Under the pieces are notes generated by a model. That model ran no database searches. It worked only from the letters and a program-made list of their open reading frames with translations, and was not told where the DNA came from. From Riptortus pedestris (lineage: Eukaryota > Arthropoda > Insecta > Hemiptera > Alydidae), in NCBI GenBank assembly GCA_019009955.1, contig CM032231.1, forward strand, positions 86,260,001 through 86,324,000: a stretch of DNA of 64,000 nucleotides. Direction: 5' to 3'. The position numbers and the translations under genes were made by a program. Positions 11,701 through 26,316 of the stretch are shown piece by piece. The number at the start of each line of letters is the position of its first letter. Position 1 is the first letter of the stretch.

Positions 11701-14700
11701 TAATCCTTCAGCTTGTTCCGGCCTGCCTAGCCTATTCTATCTCTCACGGCTAAGTCAGCACTTCTATTACACAGCTAAGTCTTTCTATTGTAATATAGAC
11801 TAAGTATTATTAAGTGTCCCCCATTGTATTTATAAAGGTGCCTTTTCATTTTAATCATTAATATTTATAATTGGAGAATATTTTTATTATAAATAAATTT
11901 ATATATATTTGAATTTGGACTTGAGTCGATTGTTGGTGGCCCTTCCTTGTTGTTAGTGATTTGTTTGTGGGATTTTTCATATATTACAGCTTCCACTGCT
12001 TATCGCCGCAGCCAGATCGCAACATGTTTCAACATTATTCTGAACTCATATCATTCACTGCTCCTTTATAGAATAATTACACCCTACTATAAAAATGAGC
12101 AATACAAAAGAAATTAAGTTGTTTGCTTGACCATTTTTAAATTCTTTTAACTTTTTTTTATTTTTATGATTTTTCTACATAAATAGGAAGTTCACACCAG
12201 ATTTTAAACACTTCTAATCTTACACCATTTGTGTGGGGTGGTCATTTTTGTTTAGAAAAGCTCAGCTGTTTTTCGCTTTGAAGACTGCTTAATCTCTGGA
12301 CTGGATCATCTACAACAGTGAGACTGGCATCAATTTTATCAGAACTTCCTCTTCTACAATATTGTTTTTTTAGCAATGATGCCTAAATGCAAATTTTACT
12401 TGTCAAAATGGTCTCCAAAGTTAGGGGTTCAAAAGTGAGAAATTCCGCTTTCTGGAACTAATAAAACTATGAAGGAGTGATTTACCACACATTTTTTTTT
12501 TTTATTTTTGCAGTAATATATCTTAAAGTATTCACATTTTATAACGTAATATCATTGACTTATTTTTTTATGTACCTTTAAAATTTTGATTTTATCCATT
12601 TTAATAAACTTTCTATTGGTGTTATAAAAACATATAACAAAAAAATTAAAATGATCAAGCAACCTATCTTGGATCACTTCATATGAATTGACCAAAAATG
12701 TAGTGAAAATTGACTGTTCATTCTTGTCTTTATGATCATATGAATCATATTTAACTTATATACTGGAAATTTATTTCATTATTGCTCGGGCGTGTTAATT
12801 ATTCTATTAATTTGTCTTGCATGCAAAATGACTGTGCTACACATACAAGTAATTTATGTTTATTTTATTAATTTCACTTGTCAAATGATTTATTTGTTAT
12901 TTACATGTTTTATTTCCATTTTAACAGGGGAGCTTGCTCACTTAATATCAACATCCAAGCCAAAAGCAGTATTTATTCCAAATATAAGTGATGAGCAGAA
13001 AGAAATTCTTTCTAAGTTCCCTGATGTGAAATTTCTGGACTATAACATAAACGGATTGGATTTAATAAATTCTTCAGATCACCCTATCGAATTATGTCCA
13101 GCCAGTTTAGAAAGCCCAGCTTTCCTACTCTCGTCTTCTGGTTCAACAGGGCTCCCCAAGGAAGTCATCATCAAACATTCAAACCTGCTTTGGGCTCTTT
13201 CTTCTGTTAGGTACTGTTAACAATTTTTTCTTGTTTTTAAATAAATATATAGTATAATATTCGTTGTATAAGTCCTCGCCTGTAATTTTTGTCCCTCCAC
13301 TCTAAAAAACCTTTGCCTGGCTCTCAGGCTTAATCTTTAATAATATATAGCTACCACTATATTAACAGAAAAGCACTTAATTTACTGTCAGTTTTTCTCC
13401 TGTACTACTTTCTCTAAGAGTTTATCAAACCACACTCTCATTGCATCCATTTGTAAATGCCAAATAGCTAATGTAAGATAATTTCTGGCCAAAATCCTCT
13501 TCTGATCGAGGAATATTAATAAGCTGTTCAATTAAATACATACAGCCAGACATTTTATATCCATGTAATCTGACTCTTTAATAAGAGTCAGATTATACTA
13601 CTCGAACTTGGCTTTCTAATAACCTTAAATGAATGATAGCTCCCATCTCTTCTTCTTTGAAGATCAAGGTAAAAGCCACTCCTTTTCTATTTCTGCAGTG
13701 AATTTGACTGATCCATGCAGTATAAAAAAAAATTAGCTATTCAAATTTAATTGACTGGCTTATCAATATTTCCCTCTCAGAGAAGGAGGTGAGACAAAAT
13801 TTTTCTTACATTAAGTACTTGGTGTTGGTGTCAATGAATATAATTAATAAATTCTTAGAAAAGGTGAACAAAAATTGAGAGGGAACTGCTATTACATTTT
13901 CATAACAAAAAGAGTACTCAATTAGTATTCCATTTATCAAGCCTCTTTCTGAGAAATTTGGAAGCATATTGTGTATAGCATTACCCAATATGTTTCTAAT
14001 TTTCAATATGACTCATCAAAGCAAGAACATCTTCAAAACGTTTTTCCCAAGGCCAAAGATCGGGAGCACTGGAGAGGTCAGATATTTATCAGATATCCTG
14101 CCCTACCTGTGAAGCAACCTAGGAAAAACGTAGGAATGAGTGTATGATCAAAACCCATGTGAAAGAAAACCTAGATCAAGGATCTTTAGAGGTTCAGATT
14201 TTGCATCACTTCCCTAAAGGCAAGAAAATGTACTGGGTTGAGAGGTAATAGACATTAAACTGGACTTCTTAATGATGAAGAGGAATATTAATAACAAAGG
14301 AGATAGATGCTCGCTCAAGCAGCCTTCTTATCTGAGCTAGCCGATTTAAGAGCCTGCTTACTATTAGAATACTCCAGGTTAACGTCTAGGTTGTTAGATA
14401 GGCACCCACTATCTTCTTTAATGATATATATTAAGTAGTTTAAAACAATGCACTTTGTAGTAATTTAGGTAGTTTTAAATTTTGTTGATGATAATTTATA
14501 TTAAATGTTGAAGCTGTAATTGCTTTTCGAATATTGTTATTTATTTTTTTAGAAATAGTCGTTTAAAGTTTTATCTATTTCTTCAATTTATTTTTTATTG
14601 TATTAGGCGCAAGTATTACAGTAATTGTGAGTTAGCATACTGCTTTTTCACTTTTGTAAATCGTTATTGTGGAAATGTTTCCCTTTCATTCAAACAACCT

Positions 14701-17151
14701 GGAGTACAGTCCCCTCCATCCACCAGAAACCAAGTTTGAAAAATAACTGATATTTAATGAAAATACTGATTGGCCTACCTATTCACTAAATAAATAGAAA
14801 CAAGAGCGAATCATTTCATCATAACAGACACATAGGTAACAAGTTTCACATACTATTCCTAATTTTGGTAATTTTTTTAACCACCATGATTTGCCAAAGA
14901 AGCAAATTACAGCTTCTTGTTGTTATTTTTCCTTTTTGGATTTAGTTTTAACAAACAGAAAAGATATTAACTAAGCAGCTTACTTGCACAATTGTAGCAC
15001 CTACTGCTCCAAACCAAATATTGTTGGAGTATCATCTCCTTGTATATTTACTTTTGAGTACTAGATAAATTATGACAGCGGTCGGGTGAATTAGCTACCC
15101 ATTAAATAAAAATCTATATCTCCATTATAGTAATAGCTCCAAGAACAAAATCCATCAATTTAGAAACTATTCTCATTTAACAATTGGGGCTCAGGTTAGG
15201 CATGTGAGTTAAGTGTTGGCTTTAATCTCCCATGGTAAACCTTGAGTGACAAGTTCAATTCCCGCCTGGGCAATAAGAATTTATTTAGTGATGGACTCAC
15301 TAAATAAAATCCTTAGTCCCACCCTGGCTAGAAAAGGGTGCTAACCTGTCCCAATTAGCTATAGTAGCAAAAAGTGGACGTTAATAAATTATTGAAATCA
15401 TTTAACAATTTATCTCTTTGCAAAAAGTATGTTATCCAGTTTTAATATCAAATACTAGCAAATCTAAACTTCTTTCCAATTTTCTTTTGTGTACAAAAAA
15501 AATACTTTGCTGATTTCTCTGGTTGTATATAAGAAATTTTCATTTCTAATGTCTAAACATTGTTGAAATCATTATAATGTATCAGCAAAATTATATATAT
15601 ATATATTAATAAAAGGCGATCAAAAAGTTTTGCAACTGGGGTATAAACAATCTTCAAACCGTTAATCCTTCGTTTGTTCTTGGTAGCTTATCAATCAAGA
15701 GTAAACAAGTACAAAATATCGAGTCCTTGGTTCAGTCAGTATTTAGCAGTGCCTTTACAAACATGTCAATATCCAGTGAGTTCAAGTTTGAGTTCCGAAA
15801 CCATCATTAATGTTTTGTGTAAAGAAGGACATTCTTCAAAAGAAATTGATGAAAGAATGGTGAATGTATATTTTGACTCTTTTTCTACAGTGACTAGGTG
15901 GTTCAATGAGTTCAAACATGGTTATGTGAGTGTGCAAGATGAAGGAAGATCAGGGAGACCAACAACCTCAACGTACATTGATCATGTGAGATCGGCATCA
16001 ATGCCTCTCTGTTAGAACTGTTTAACCAGGATTCAGAGGACTTCATGGTCCAATTAATGACAGGGGACAAGACTTGGATGTACCAGTGGGATCCAGAAAC
16101 AAAACAGCAGTCGATACAGTAGAGACATTCAGGCTCACTCCCTCCAAAAACATTCAAATCCCAGCAATCAGCGAGGAAAGTGATGGCAACAATTCTTTGG
16201 GATGCAATCGGTATTCTGTTTATTGATTACCTCGATACTCTCGGCTCCACAATTACAGGTAAGTATTATGTTGTGGTTATTAGAAAACTGTGTCAGTTCA
16301 TCTTGGAGAAATGTTGACTCAAAGTGTCCTCTTGTTGCATGACAATGCACCAGTCTACAAGTCTCCCAATGCACAGGCTGCCATTCAAGACAGTCTTTGA
16401 ACAGCTCAATCACTCACCCTATAGCCCAGATCTAGCCCCCAGTAATTTCTTCTTGTTCCCATATTTAAAGATGTTCTTAAGAAGGACAAGATTTAATAAT
16501 CTGAATTTCCTTAAATCAACACAAATGGTGGATGGAAGAATGGTTTCAACACAAAGAAGAAAGCTTTTTTTCCCCTTGGATTCAGTATGTTGAAGGACAG
16601 GTGAAATAAGTGCATTGATGTTAGGGGGAATTATGTTGAAAAATAAAATATTTTTAGAATTGTGTCTATTTTCTTTTTAGCTTAGTTGCAAAACTTTTTG
16701 ATCGTCCCTTGTATATATATATCCCTGAAAAATATACTGAACTTAACATAGTACTTTAAAAAAAAAATAGCTTCCCATTTAAAAGGTTACAATTTATTTT
16801 CATGATGTTAATATTTTTTTTGATTCACAGCCATTTGTTAATGGAGAAAAGAAAGCCTGCTCTAGGACTTTTGCCATTCTACCATGCCTATGGATTTGGT
16901 TTGATGCTTATGGCCCTATGCCAAGGCAGCCCATATATTATTATGAACAAATTTTCACTCAAAGATTTCAACAAAGCAATAATTCAACATAAGGTTAGTT
17001 AAAAATGGTTTAATACACTTTCATTATCATTTTAGCAGATTTCCCTTAAGGGAAATCAGCTATTGAGGTCGTACTCATGATGCGAGTTTTGAAAAATTTC
17101 CTCAAATGTCCATCGATCCTACCCAGGAGATGAGGAAAATGAGGTCCGTTC

Positions 17152-17217
<66 letters not shown>

Positions 17218-20200
17218 GTCTGTTAACGCTCTAGCGGTCGCAATTTTTGTTTGATCGTTACCAAACTTCATATTTAAGCGTTTTACGTAAAAAGAGAGAT
17301 CAAGTTCGTTAATGGCTGAAATCGGACCAGTGGGAGGGGGGGTTTAGAGGGGGGATTTTTGAAAATTCAAAATATCTCCGTTATTATGCGTCGTATCGAA
17401 AAATTGTATAGAATAAATCTTATTGTAAATTAAATTTACTATAAATATTGTTCTATACATTTATTCAGTATCTTGAATATTAACCGAGATATTTGCATTT
17501 GTATTGTGTGTGTGGTCGACGGAACCCGCCATGTTCCGGACTCTCCGCCGAGAGCTCTGGTGGCCGTTTCCAGAACTATTCGTCCCTCGTGAATAGGTTT
17601 AGAGATCCCTTCCTACTACAGCTGTTATTAGGCGAATTTCTCTATTGTAAAACTTCACGTGGGAAATCTGCTTTGTGCGCAGCCCCTGCGTGACGGACTT
17701 TTTTGGAGGTAGATTGAAGACAAGTAGCTAAAACAAAATTTACACCTTTAAAACTGGCATGTATGTACTTTATGAATTAATTGTGAATAGGGGGGGGCAC
17801 CAATGTGTGACAGAATATACTATTAGTTTAACTAGTATTTGAAGAAGGGTGCTACTGGAAAGCCAAATGCCCACAGAGGTAGAGGAGGCTGGTAAAGCCA
17901 ACTGAAAAAAAGAAAAGGGAAAAGAGAGATATTCCTTGAGTATGGTCTACAACTCCCTTCAACTTTGTCCAATGTATGATATGTCGATGGACGTGCTTAA
18001 ACATAGGAGTTCTTATTTATGAAGTGCTTCGATAATATCGAGAATGGGAAATCCACAACAAATTATGCTCATTATACAATACTTCCTGCTGTATGAGACT
18101 AAACAACTTTCATTATTTATATTTTTTGGTTTTATTTTTTACATTGGAACATTTTTTTTTTTTAATGTCAAACTAGTCCAGTATAAATGGGACACATGTT
18201 AGGGATTTAGCTGAATTCCAAGGAAATTAGGGTTTGTGTTGAGGAAAACAATTTATTGAATCTGAATAACGAACTATTTAAGGGCAAAATTCAGTTAAAA
18301 ACAAGATTCTATAGAAGAAATTTAAAGGACCAACTTCAAACATTGAGAAAAATGACAAATGCTAATTTGTCTTCAATACAATTTTTTTTTAACTGATTAT
18401 TGGTCCACTATTGAAATTTTCAGTCTACTGGATTATCCATTTTATATCAAATATGTAACACTGAAAAACTATTTAGATAAAATTTGTTTATAATAATTAA
18501 CAAAATTTAGAATTATACAAAAACATTGTGTAATGGCAAAGAAAAATGTTGAAGTTATTATTCTATCATTTGAAAAGTGATTAGATTCAGATCCCTGGAT
18601 TCAATGCAGATTTGTGTGTATTGTGAATTCACTTATTTATCTGAATATTTCTTAGGTGCTTATTTAACCTAAGGCACTGCATGTAGTAAGATTTTATAGT
18701 TTAGAGGAAGAAGCTTCTCAGGGGCAAGACTCGAGAAGTAAAATTAGGGGCCATTTTTTATCTTTCCTATGCCCAGACAGCATTGGGAGGCAATTAAGAA
18801 GCTACTGATCAGTAAACTGATGTTAAGTGTACCCATACTCTCCCATTAGAATTGTAAAGAGCAGTCTTGGTACTTCTGCGACTTCGTGCTAAAGAGATTG
18901 TTTTATCTCAGTTGTTGCTTTCTTCTTCTTCTATCAAACCTCATTCATTTTGCTCACATTAAGCTGAATATTTTCATTTCATCATGCCAAATCTAATGAT
19001 TATAGTTCAAAGTTTTTTGTTTTTTTTGTCAAAATAATAATATATTTCTTTATTTTTGCAGATTCATAATCTTCACATTGTACCATCATTACTTGCCAAA
19101 ATGGCAAGTGATTCAATATCTAGTAAAACATTAAGGTCAGTGAGGGCAGTTTTTACTGGTGCTGGAGCAGTTTCAGTGGTAGTCCAAGCTACAGTCCTCA
19201 AGAAACTTGAGCCGGGAGCAAAAATATATCACAGTTACGGAATGACTGAAACCACTCACATAATTTCTCTTAGTGAGTTTAGAATAGAGAAGGCCGGCAC
19301 TTCTGGGACTATAATTCCTTGCATGAAGGCTAAGGTGTGTAACCAAATTTTTACGATGTTTTTAATGCTTATATTTAATATTTGTGCTATGAGAGAGATA
19401 TGTACTAAGCAAGCATGGAGCAGTAGATTTATTTTCGACAAGATTGTCACTGAAAAAATTGAACCCACGGAAAGCTTCATTTCTACCAGCATCACAATTT
19501 CTGGGGGATCAAATGAAAACTCCAATATTAATAAATAAGAGTCTTGGAAAATTTACATTATGATATTTTATTGTTAATTATTTATGTCCTTTTTATGCAA
19601 ATATGGCTAATCAAGACAGTTATCTACTGGTAATTGCCATTTTCTAGTTAGGGTGGGACAATGGATTTTATTTCATGAGTTTTTCACTAAATGAATTCCT
19701 ATTGACCTGGTGGGAATCAAACCCATGACTAAATATAATCATTTTGGTAATTATACTTTAGTAAAACTAAAAGAACAGGTGTAAAATTATTACACTTGGT
19801 TGAAGATAGGAAAATCTAATTAACAGAAGTGGACCCACTGGTTTTGAGCAATACAAGTTCTGGTCCCAAGAGTTTTTTAAAAATGTTAAAGAGAATTTGA
19901 AAAAGTTAAGACAAATGAGAAATTATTTGATCCAGAACTAGAATAAATAATAGAAAAGAGTTTAGTAGTGATAAGGTAAAAGTGAAGAAAAGTCATTCGT
20001 CAAATAATCGGAATATTTAAGATGTGACTTTATGTCTCTAACATTTAATTAATAAAATGCAAATTAACGTCAGTAAATTGTGAGAGTACTGTTTCAATGA
20101 GCAAAGTATTATTACTCGTTTCTAGCCAAAATGGAGCCAATATAGAGAAGCAATTCAAAAATATGTTATATTTGATTAATATCATTTAATTTAAACATAT

Positions 20201-23200
20201 ATTATTAAATTTGTAATAGTTCTAATTTATCATGTTTTTCATGGTAAAACTGTTTAACAAGCGTTTCTTTGTTTTTTGTCAGGGTAGGTCACTGAGATGC
20301 TTCTAAGTATAATGTTTTGTATGAATAGAGAGTAGTTCTTTTCTTAGGTGGTTAATTTTGTTTGCTACCCTAACTTTAATAGCTAAGAACTTTATTAAAT
20401 GAGTTTGTCTCTAAATAAATTCCTTTTACCCACTTGGAAACCAAACTCACGACTCTTAGTTTGCCTAGTGTATTCAGACCAAAGCCTTAACTCGCATGGC
20501 TAACCATATATTTTGTATTATACTATAGTACATAGCACATTTTGCTATGACACATACAATACATTTTGTATTATTCTATACGGAGGTTAGCCATGTGAGT
20601 TGGATTTAATTTCACATGTTAAAGCTAGAGTGGCGAGTTTGATTCCCACCTGGGCCATAGAAATTTATTTAGTGACAAACTCATTAACACTCCAGTACTG
20701 TCAGTACAAGAGTGGGCGCATGCCATCTCTGAGATGACTTACTACATTTCCTTTAGTATTAAAATAAGAAGGTTAGTTTTAATAAAGCCAGAACTGATAT
20801 TTGTATAAAAGTTATAATTGATACATTATATAGAGAATATACATGATTTGAAAAAAAAATGTCACACATTATCTTGGCTTACATAATATAAAATAGATAT
20901 ATACATATGTTATATATACACATTATATAGTCAGGTTTATAAAATAAAATAAAATAGTTAGGTAGGTATATAAAATGAAATAAACATTAAAATTTTGCAG
21001 TATTAGTCTGTTGCTTACCGACTGACCCTGACCGAACAAACAAATCTACAATGACTTAGACAAAGGTATTGCCCACAAATTTTGCACTTGTATTTTGTGT
21101 ATTTTTTAGTATTTGTCTGATGAAAAGGAGAACACCTCTTTCGAGAAGTTATTTCTTCTTCAGGCTCAGAACTTCTTGGTTTGTTGAGGGAGCAATTTCA
21201 TTCAATCTTTTCAAAATAGGCGGGGGCAATGATAAAATACTCTTCCTCTTCTGCAGCAGTTCTTCCAATATTCTCTAGTCTTTGGAGATACAGGTGTCTT
21301 GGAGGAACATCATGGCCTCCATTACATAAAAAACTGCATTACTTACAAAGGTAGTCGCACGGGATCTCACAGGTCCCTCAAGATCATGCGCAGTACTGGA
21401 GAATCAGAAAAGGGTTGAAACAGTACTGGTGGAAGGCACTAGACATGAGGGGAAGGTAGCTAAGGTGGGGGACACCCAGGTTCTATCCTCTACTCAGCAG
21501 TTCAAAAAGTCTCTCAAAGTCATCTCTCAGATGACATGCGACTACTGGAGTGCTAAAGAAAATCCTTTGTCCCACCCTGAATAGAAAAAGGTGGCCTGTA
21601 GAAAAACTATCCCAATTAGCCTTAGTAGCATAAAGGGTATGTTAATAAATAATAATAGTGTTATGCTATAGATTTAACATATCAGCTGGCTTCACAGTAC
21701 TAATTAATTTTAATTTTTGCCATATTTTATTTGGAGTTCTTTTTAGAATTTTAGAAAAAATAAAACAAACAAAAACTCTGTATAAAGGTCATAGAAACAC
21801 AATAAAATTCTATAGAATGCTTACTAATAAAATGTGCCATTTAGTTTGCAAATAGTAATCATATATTACCTTTTATAACTATTGAAATTAAATATATTAA
21901 AAGGAGGGTTTTATACTTAATAAAGCAATTTAATTAAATAATATTTTACATAACAAGATTTCTAAGATATGTTTACTCCCCAGATTATAAGAAATGATGG
22001 TTCTACAGCATCAGTGGGGGAGGAAGGCCAACTTTGTCTACAGGGCCCTATGGTAACCTCTGGTTATTACGATAACCTTAAAGCAACAGAGGAAACCTTT
22101 ACTCCTGACAGGTGGCTGAAGACTGGAGATCTAGCTGTGATAGACGAAGAAGGTTACCTATTTATCATAGACAGAATAAAGGACATTATTAAATTCCAAG
22201 GATATACGGTACGAGTAAATTTGCATTCAAATATTTACACTAATGTCCTTTAATCAATAAAATAACTGTTTTATTTATTAGTACAGTTTGCTTATGAATG
22301 TCTTCAATGTATGCTCTACATTGTTATTTATATGTTTAATTATAAATTATTTTAACTTTTATAATTTGCTACATCAAATGGAAATACATTTTTTTTTTTT
22401 TAATGGATTCAATCACTTTGAATTTGAACCACTTGTTTATTCGGAGTGGTTCAGACTCCAAGTGATCCAGCCAATGAAAGAAAACAAGAAAAAAAACATT
22501 TTGAAATAAATTTACAAATATAAAATAAGTATAGTAAATGTGTTTTCTTTCATTAATATTTCTGTGAGGGGCTCAGGTTAGCCATGTGAGTTAAAGTGTT
22601 CACCTTTATTTATTTATTTCACAGATTTCAGTGACAGAGTTGGAACAAGTCATTGGTGAAATAAAAGGAGTAAATGAAGTAGCAGTAGTTGGAGTTCACA
22701 ATGAATCATATGGGGAAGTGCCCAAAGCTTTTGTAGTATGTGATAATAAATCAAAGATATCTGAAGAATATATTGCAGAGACAGTTTCAAGTAAGCTTCT
22801 CTTTCTTTCTTTCTTAAAAAAAGTTGTCGATTCGTAGTAAGATGTTCAAATTTACAATCATTAAAGTCCAAAATGAGTCCTGCTATTGAGAATGTAAGAA
22901 ATACTTAAGCTGTTGATTAGGTATGATCTGCCACATAAACAAAACCCTTCTCATCATGGTTTTCGAAACCCAGGGATCCTTGTTGGGCAGAGATTTTATT
23001 GTCGTGAAAGAAATCTCCAGCGTATTGACTATGTCAGGATGCAAAATCTCTAGAATGAAGGTAAAAAAACTGATACTGGACAAATAAATGGATAATTGCA
23101 GTTGTGCACATGGAGTAGACAAGGTTATGGTATACTGGGTAACAATTACTGAAGAGAGGTCAAGACCATGAATGGTTCCCTATGTAAAGGTCTTAGAGTT

Positions 23201-26200
23201 TTTGAAACAACCAGTATTTGACTGTCTATCACTCTAGAATAGTTCCTTAGGCACTTGCCAAGGAAGATGGATGGAGAGTTCTGATTTTTGGTGCAAGACT
23301 GTTTAGACCTGGTCTTCTGAAAGAGTAGTCACAATGATCCAGAAATTATATAGTCTAGTTTCTGATGTCTAATACCATCCACTGCAGGCTGTGTTCTTGT
23401 TTGCCAAAATAGAATTTTGACATTCATATTGCTACCATTTCTTTGTTACAAAGTAGATGAGTGTTAGCAGATTTCCCTTGAGGGAAATCAGCTATTGAGG
23501 TCGTACACATGGCACGATTTTCGAAAAATTTCTTCAATTGTCCATTAATCCTACCCAGGAGATAACAAAAATGAGGTTCATTCAAAATTATATATATATT
23601 TGTTAGTTGGAGTAGCTTAACACGTTGACTGTGGAGTTTTTCAACAACATTTTTCAGTGGGGCGGAAACTTTGTTTTGTTAATTAGTTTTGTTTTACTTT
23701 ACTTTAACTGTATATTATAAATTGTATCATATTTTAATTGTTTTCCGAGAAAAAACTGCTGAACGACATGTTGTCATCAACCGCACCGGGAAAGCACCAT
23801 ACTTCCTAGCCGTAGTCTAATAATGTAATTAACTAGTGTAAACATTATTTTTATGATTCTTTATTTATTTTTATGATGACTGATTAATTATTTAAATTTA
23901 ACGAGTGCATAGAAGGTATTATTGTATTTTTCAAGTTATAAAGAAAAAGTTCCATCAAAACGCATTTCAACCTTTTTTTGCTACCTGAAATGAATGTTCT
24001 TGAAATAAAATAACGTGTCTAATAAACCCACTAACAATAGCTAACTCATTTTTTCCATTATATGGTTTGAGTAAAAAAAATTATAAATTTTTTTAAAAAT
24101 AATTTTATAACGGTTTTAGTTATTATATTTTTACTTAGAAAACTGTAAAATTAAACAATAAAGACATTGTTCACAATCACTGATTGATGAATTATTATTC
24201 AGTAATTTATAATTGATTTTTTATTTATATTTTGTAAAATATAAAACAATTTGGAATTATAAATTCGGGTTTGAAATAATATTTTTCCAACAAAATAGGC
24301 TTGTTTTAATTCATTTAGCTACTTTTTAAATAGATATTTATCATTAGCAATTATTATTAACGATAACTTTTTAAAAAAATAATCATTCAAACTTACCTTT
24401 TTGTAAAATAGTCGAAAACAATTAAAAAAAAACAGGGAATCTTGCGGCAAAGAAGCAATTCTCTCAAGGACCTCTCTCACTGTGCTAGAGTCAAATATGG
24501 AATGGTTTGGGAAAGACTGGAGCAACCCCACCCATTTAACTTTATCTTATGACCTGACGACAATGTGTCGGGGCCCGCCCCTGGGAACAACTCACGAAAC
24601 CAACAACGTGTCGTCAGCCACAGTCAAAGTGTTAAATAATACAAGAGGCCCAGGTAAACCATATGAGTTAAATCGTTGGACTTAATCTCACATAGTAAAC
24701 TTAGAGTGGCGAGTTTGATTCCAGCAGGGCAATATGAATTGATTTAGTGATGAACTCATTAAATAAAATCCTTAGTCCCAGAAAATCCAGAGTGGCTAGA
24801 AAAGGGTAGTAAACTGCTGCCCCAATTAGCCATAATAGCAAAAAGTGGATGTTAACAAATAATAATAACAAAATAATACATCTCTGCTATCTAATAACAC
24901 AGTTCACAACAAAAGTAGCAATGGGAATGACCATCAATCAGGTTGAAGGCAGAATACTGGAGTTAAGTGATGAAAGGCTAACAATGCAAAACTAGAAAAC
25001 TGTTATAAGCATACTGGGCACAGAAACCTTGAGCTACTACAGCGGCATGGAACAGCATAAGTTTTAAAGAAGATTTCCACTTTTGGATCTACGTAAATAA
25101 TAGACATCTTTATAAAGACAATCAATTTGATCATACACAACTTGTGGATAATTTATGGTCAATTCTGGATGCAACATCTTCCACGTGTATATAATGTTAT
25201 CTCAACTACACCTCCGAACTCAGCATGGTGTATTCAGAACAGTAAGCATTTAATAATATTAAAAGGGGTCTCAGAAACTCCATGCCCTGCTTAGCAGATA
25301 AACATTCCATATCTTCATCATTCAGAGATCCAAACTGCTGCTGGAAGTATGTATTTATCTGCAGTGGTTTCAGCTGAACCCAGGGAAGAATTGTATATTG
25401 GTTCAAAGAAAAATTTGTATATCAAAATCTTAAATCAAATTCCTGTTTTAGATACTCTCATATAAATTGAACATTGATTTCATACTGAAAAAGCAGCATG
25501 TTTTAGAAAATATATGAATGATTCCAGGGTGTGATAGATTTAATTCTGGGACAAAAAGAATAGGATTACTAGAATCAGTACAGATTTTTTTAAACTTTTT
25601 AACAAACTATTAACTAAATAACCTAACTTATTATTCAATAAACTTAATAACTATTTCAGTTTAATCTAATGACAATAAAAATTATTGATTTAGAATAAAA
25701 AAGTCCGTCAGCAGGGGCTGCGTAAACTAAGCAGATTTCCCACGTAAAGTTTTACAATAGAGAAATCTGCCTAATCACAACTGTAGTAGTAAGAAACCTC
25801 TAAACCTAAAAACATTCTTTAGGGAGTAATAACCCAGTAGTTTCTAGCCCAAAAAACAGTTAACCTAACCTCTAAACCTATTCACGAGGGACGATAGTTA
25901 TGGAAATGGCCGCCAGAGCTCTCGTTGGAAACTCCGAACATAGCCTATTGGTGACCAGACGCAGAATACAAATGCAAATATCTCGGTTAATATTCAAGAT
26001 ACAGAATTAATGTATAAAACAATATTTATAGTAAATTTAATTTACAATAAGATTGATTCTATACAATTTTTCGATCTGACGCATAATAACGGAGATATTT
26101 TGAATTTTCAAAAATCCCCCCCTCTAAACCCCCCCTCCCACTGGTCCGATTTCAGCCATTAACGAACTTGATCTCTCTTTTTACGTAAAACGCTTAAATA

Positions 26201-26251
26201 TGAAGTTTGGTAATGATCAAACAAAAATTGCGACCGCTAGAGCGTTAACAG

Positions 26252-26316
<65 letters not shown>

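Larger units (their letters stand above)
13211..16830 (+). other. Second intron of the synthetase gene
   Basis: It holds the hairpin at 13566, the SINE at 15187 and the mariner element at 15608. I see nothing interpretable in 13600-15186. Confidence 0.8.
20582..21656 (+). mobile_element. SINE family 1 copy interrupted by a piggyBac relic
   Basis: The SINE head (GGAGGTTAGCCATGTGAGTT, GAGTTTGATTCCCACC, TTTATTTAGTGACAAACTCA) runs to 20687. The SINE body resumes at 21553 (AAATCCTTTGTCCCACCCTG) and ends ATGTTAATAAATAATAATAG. The gap falls within the family sequence CTCATTAAATAAAATCC and is filled by the element at 20688-21552. Confidence 0.75.

Noticed and set aside
19335..19538. Extension of the synthetase ORF past 19334
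   Set aside because: The family sequence stops at KAK, a donor (gtgtgt) follows, and the continuation lies in frame at 21984; the extra open codons are intronic.
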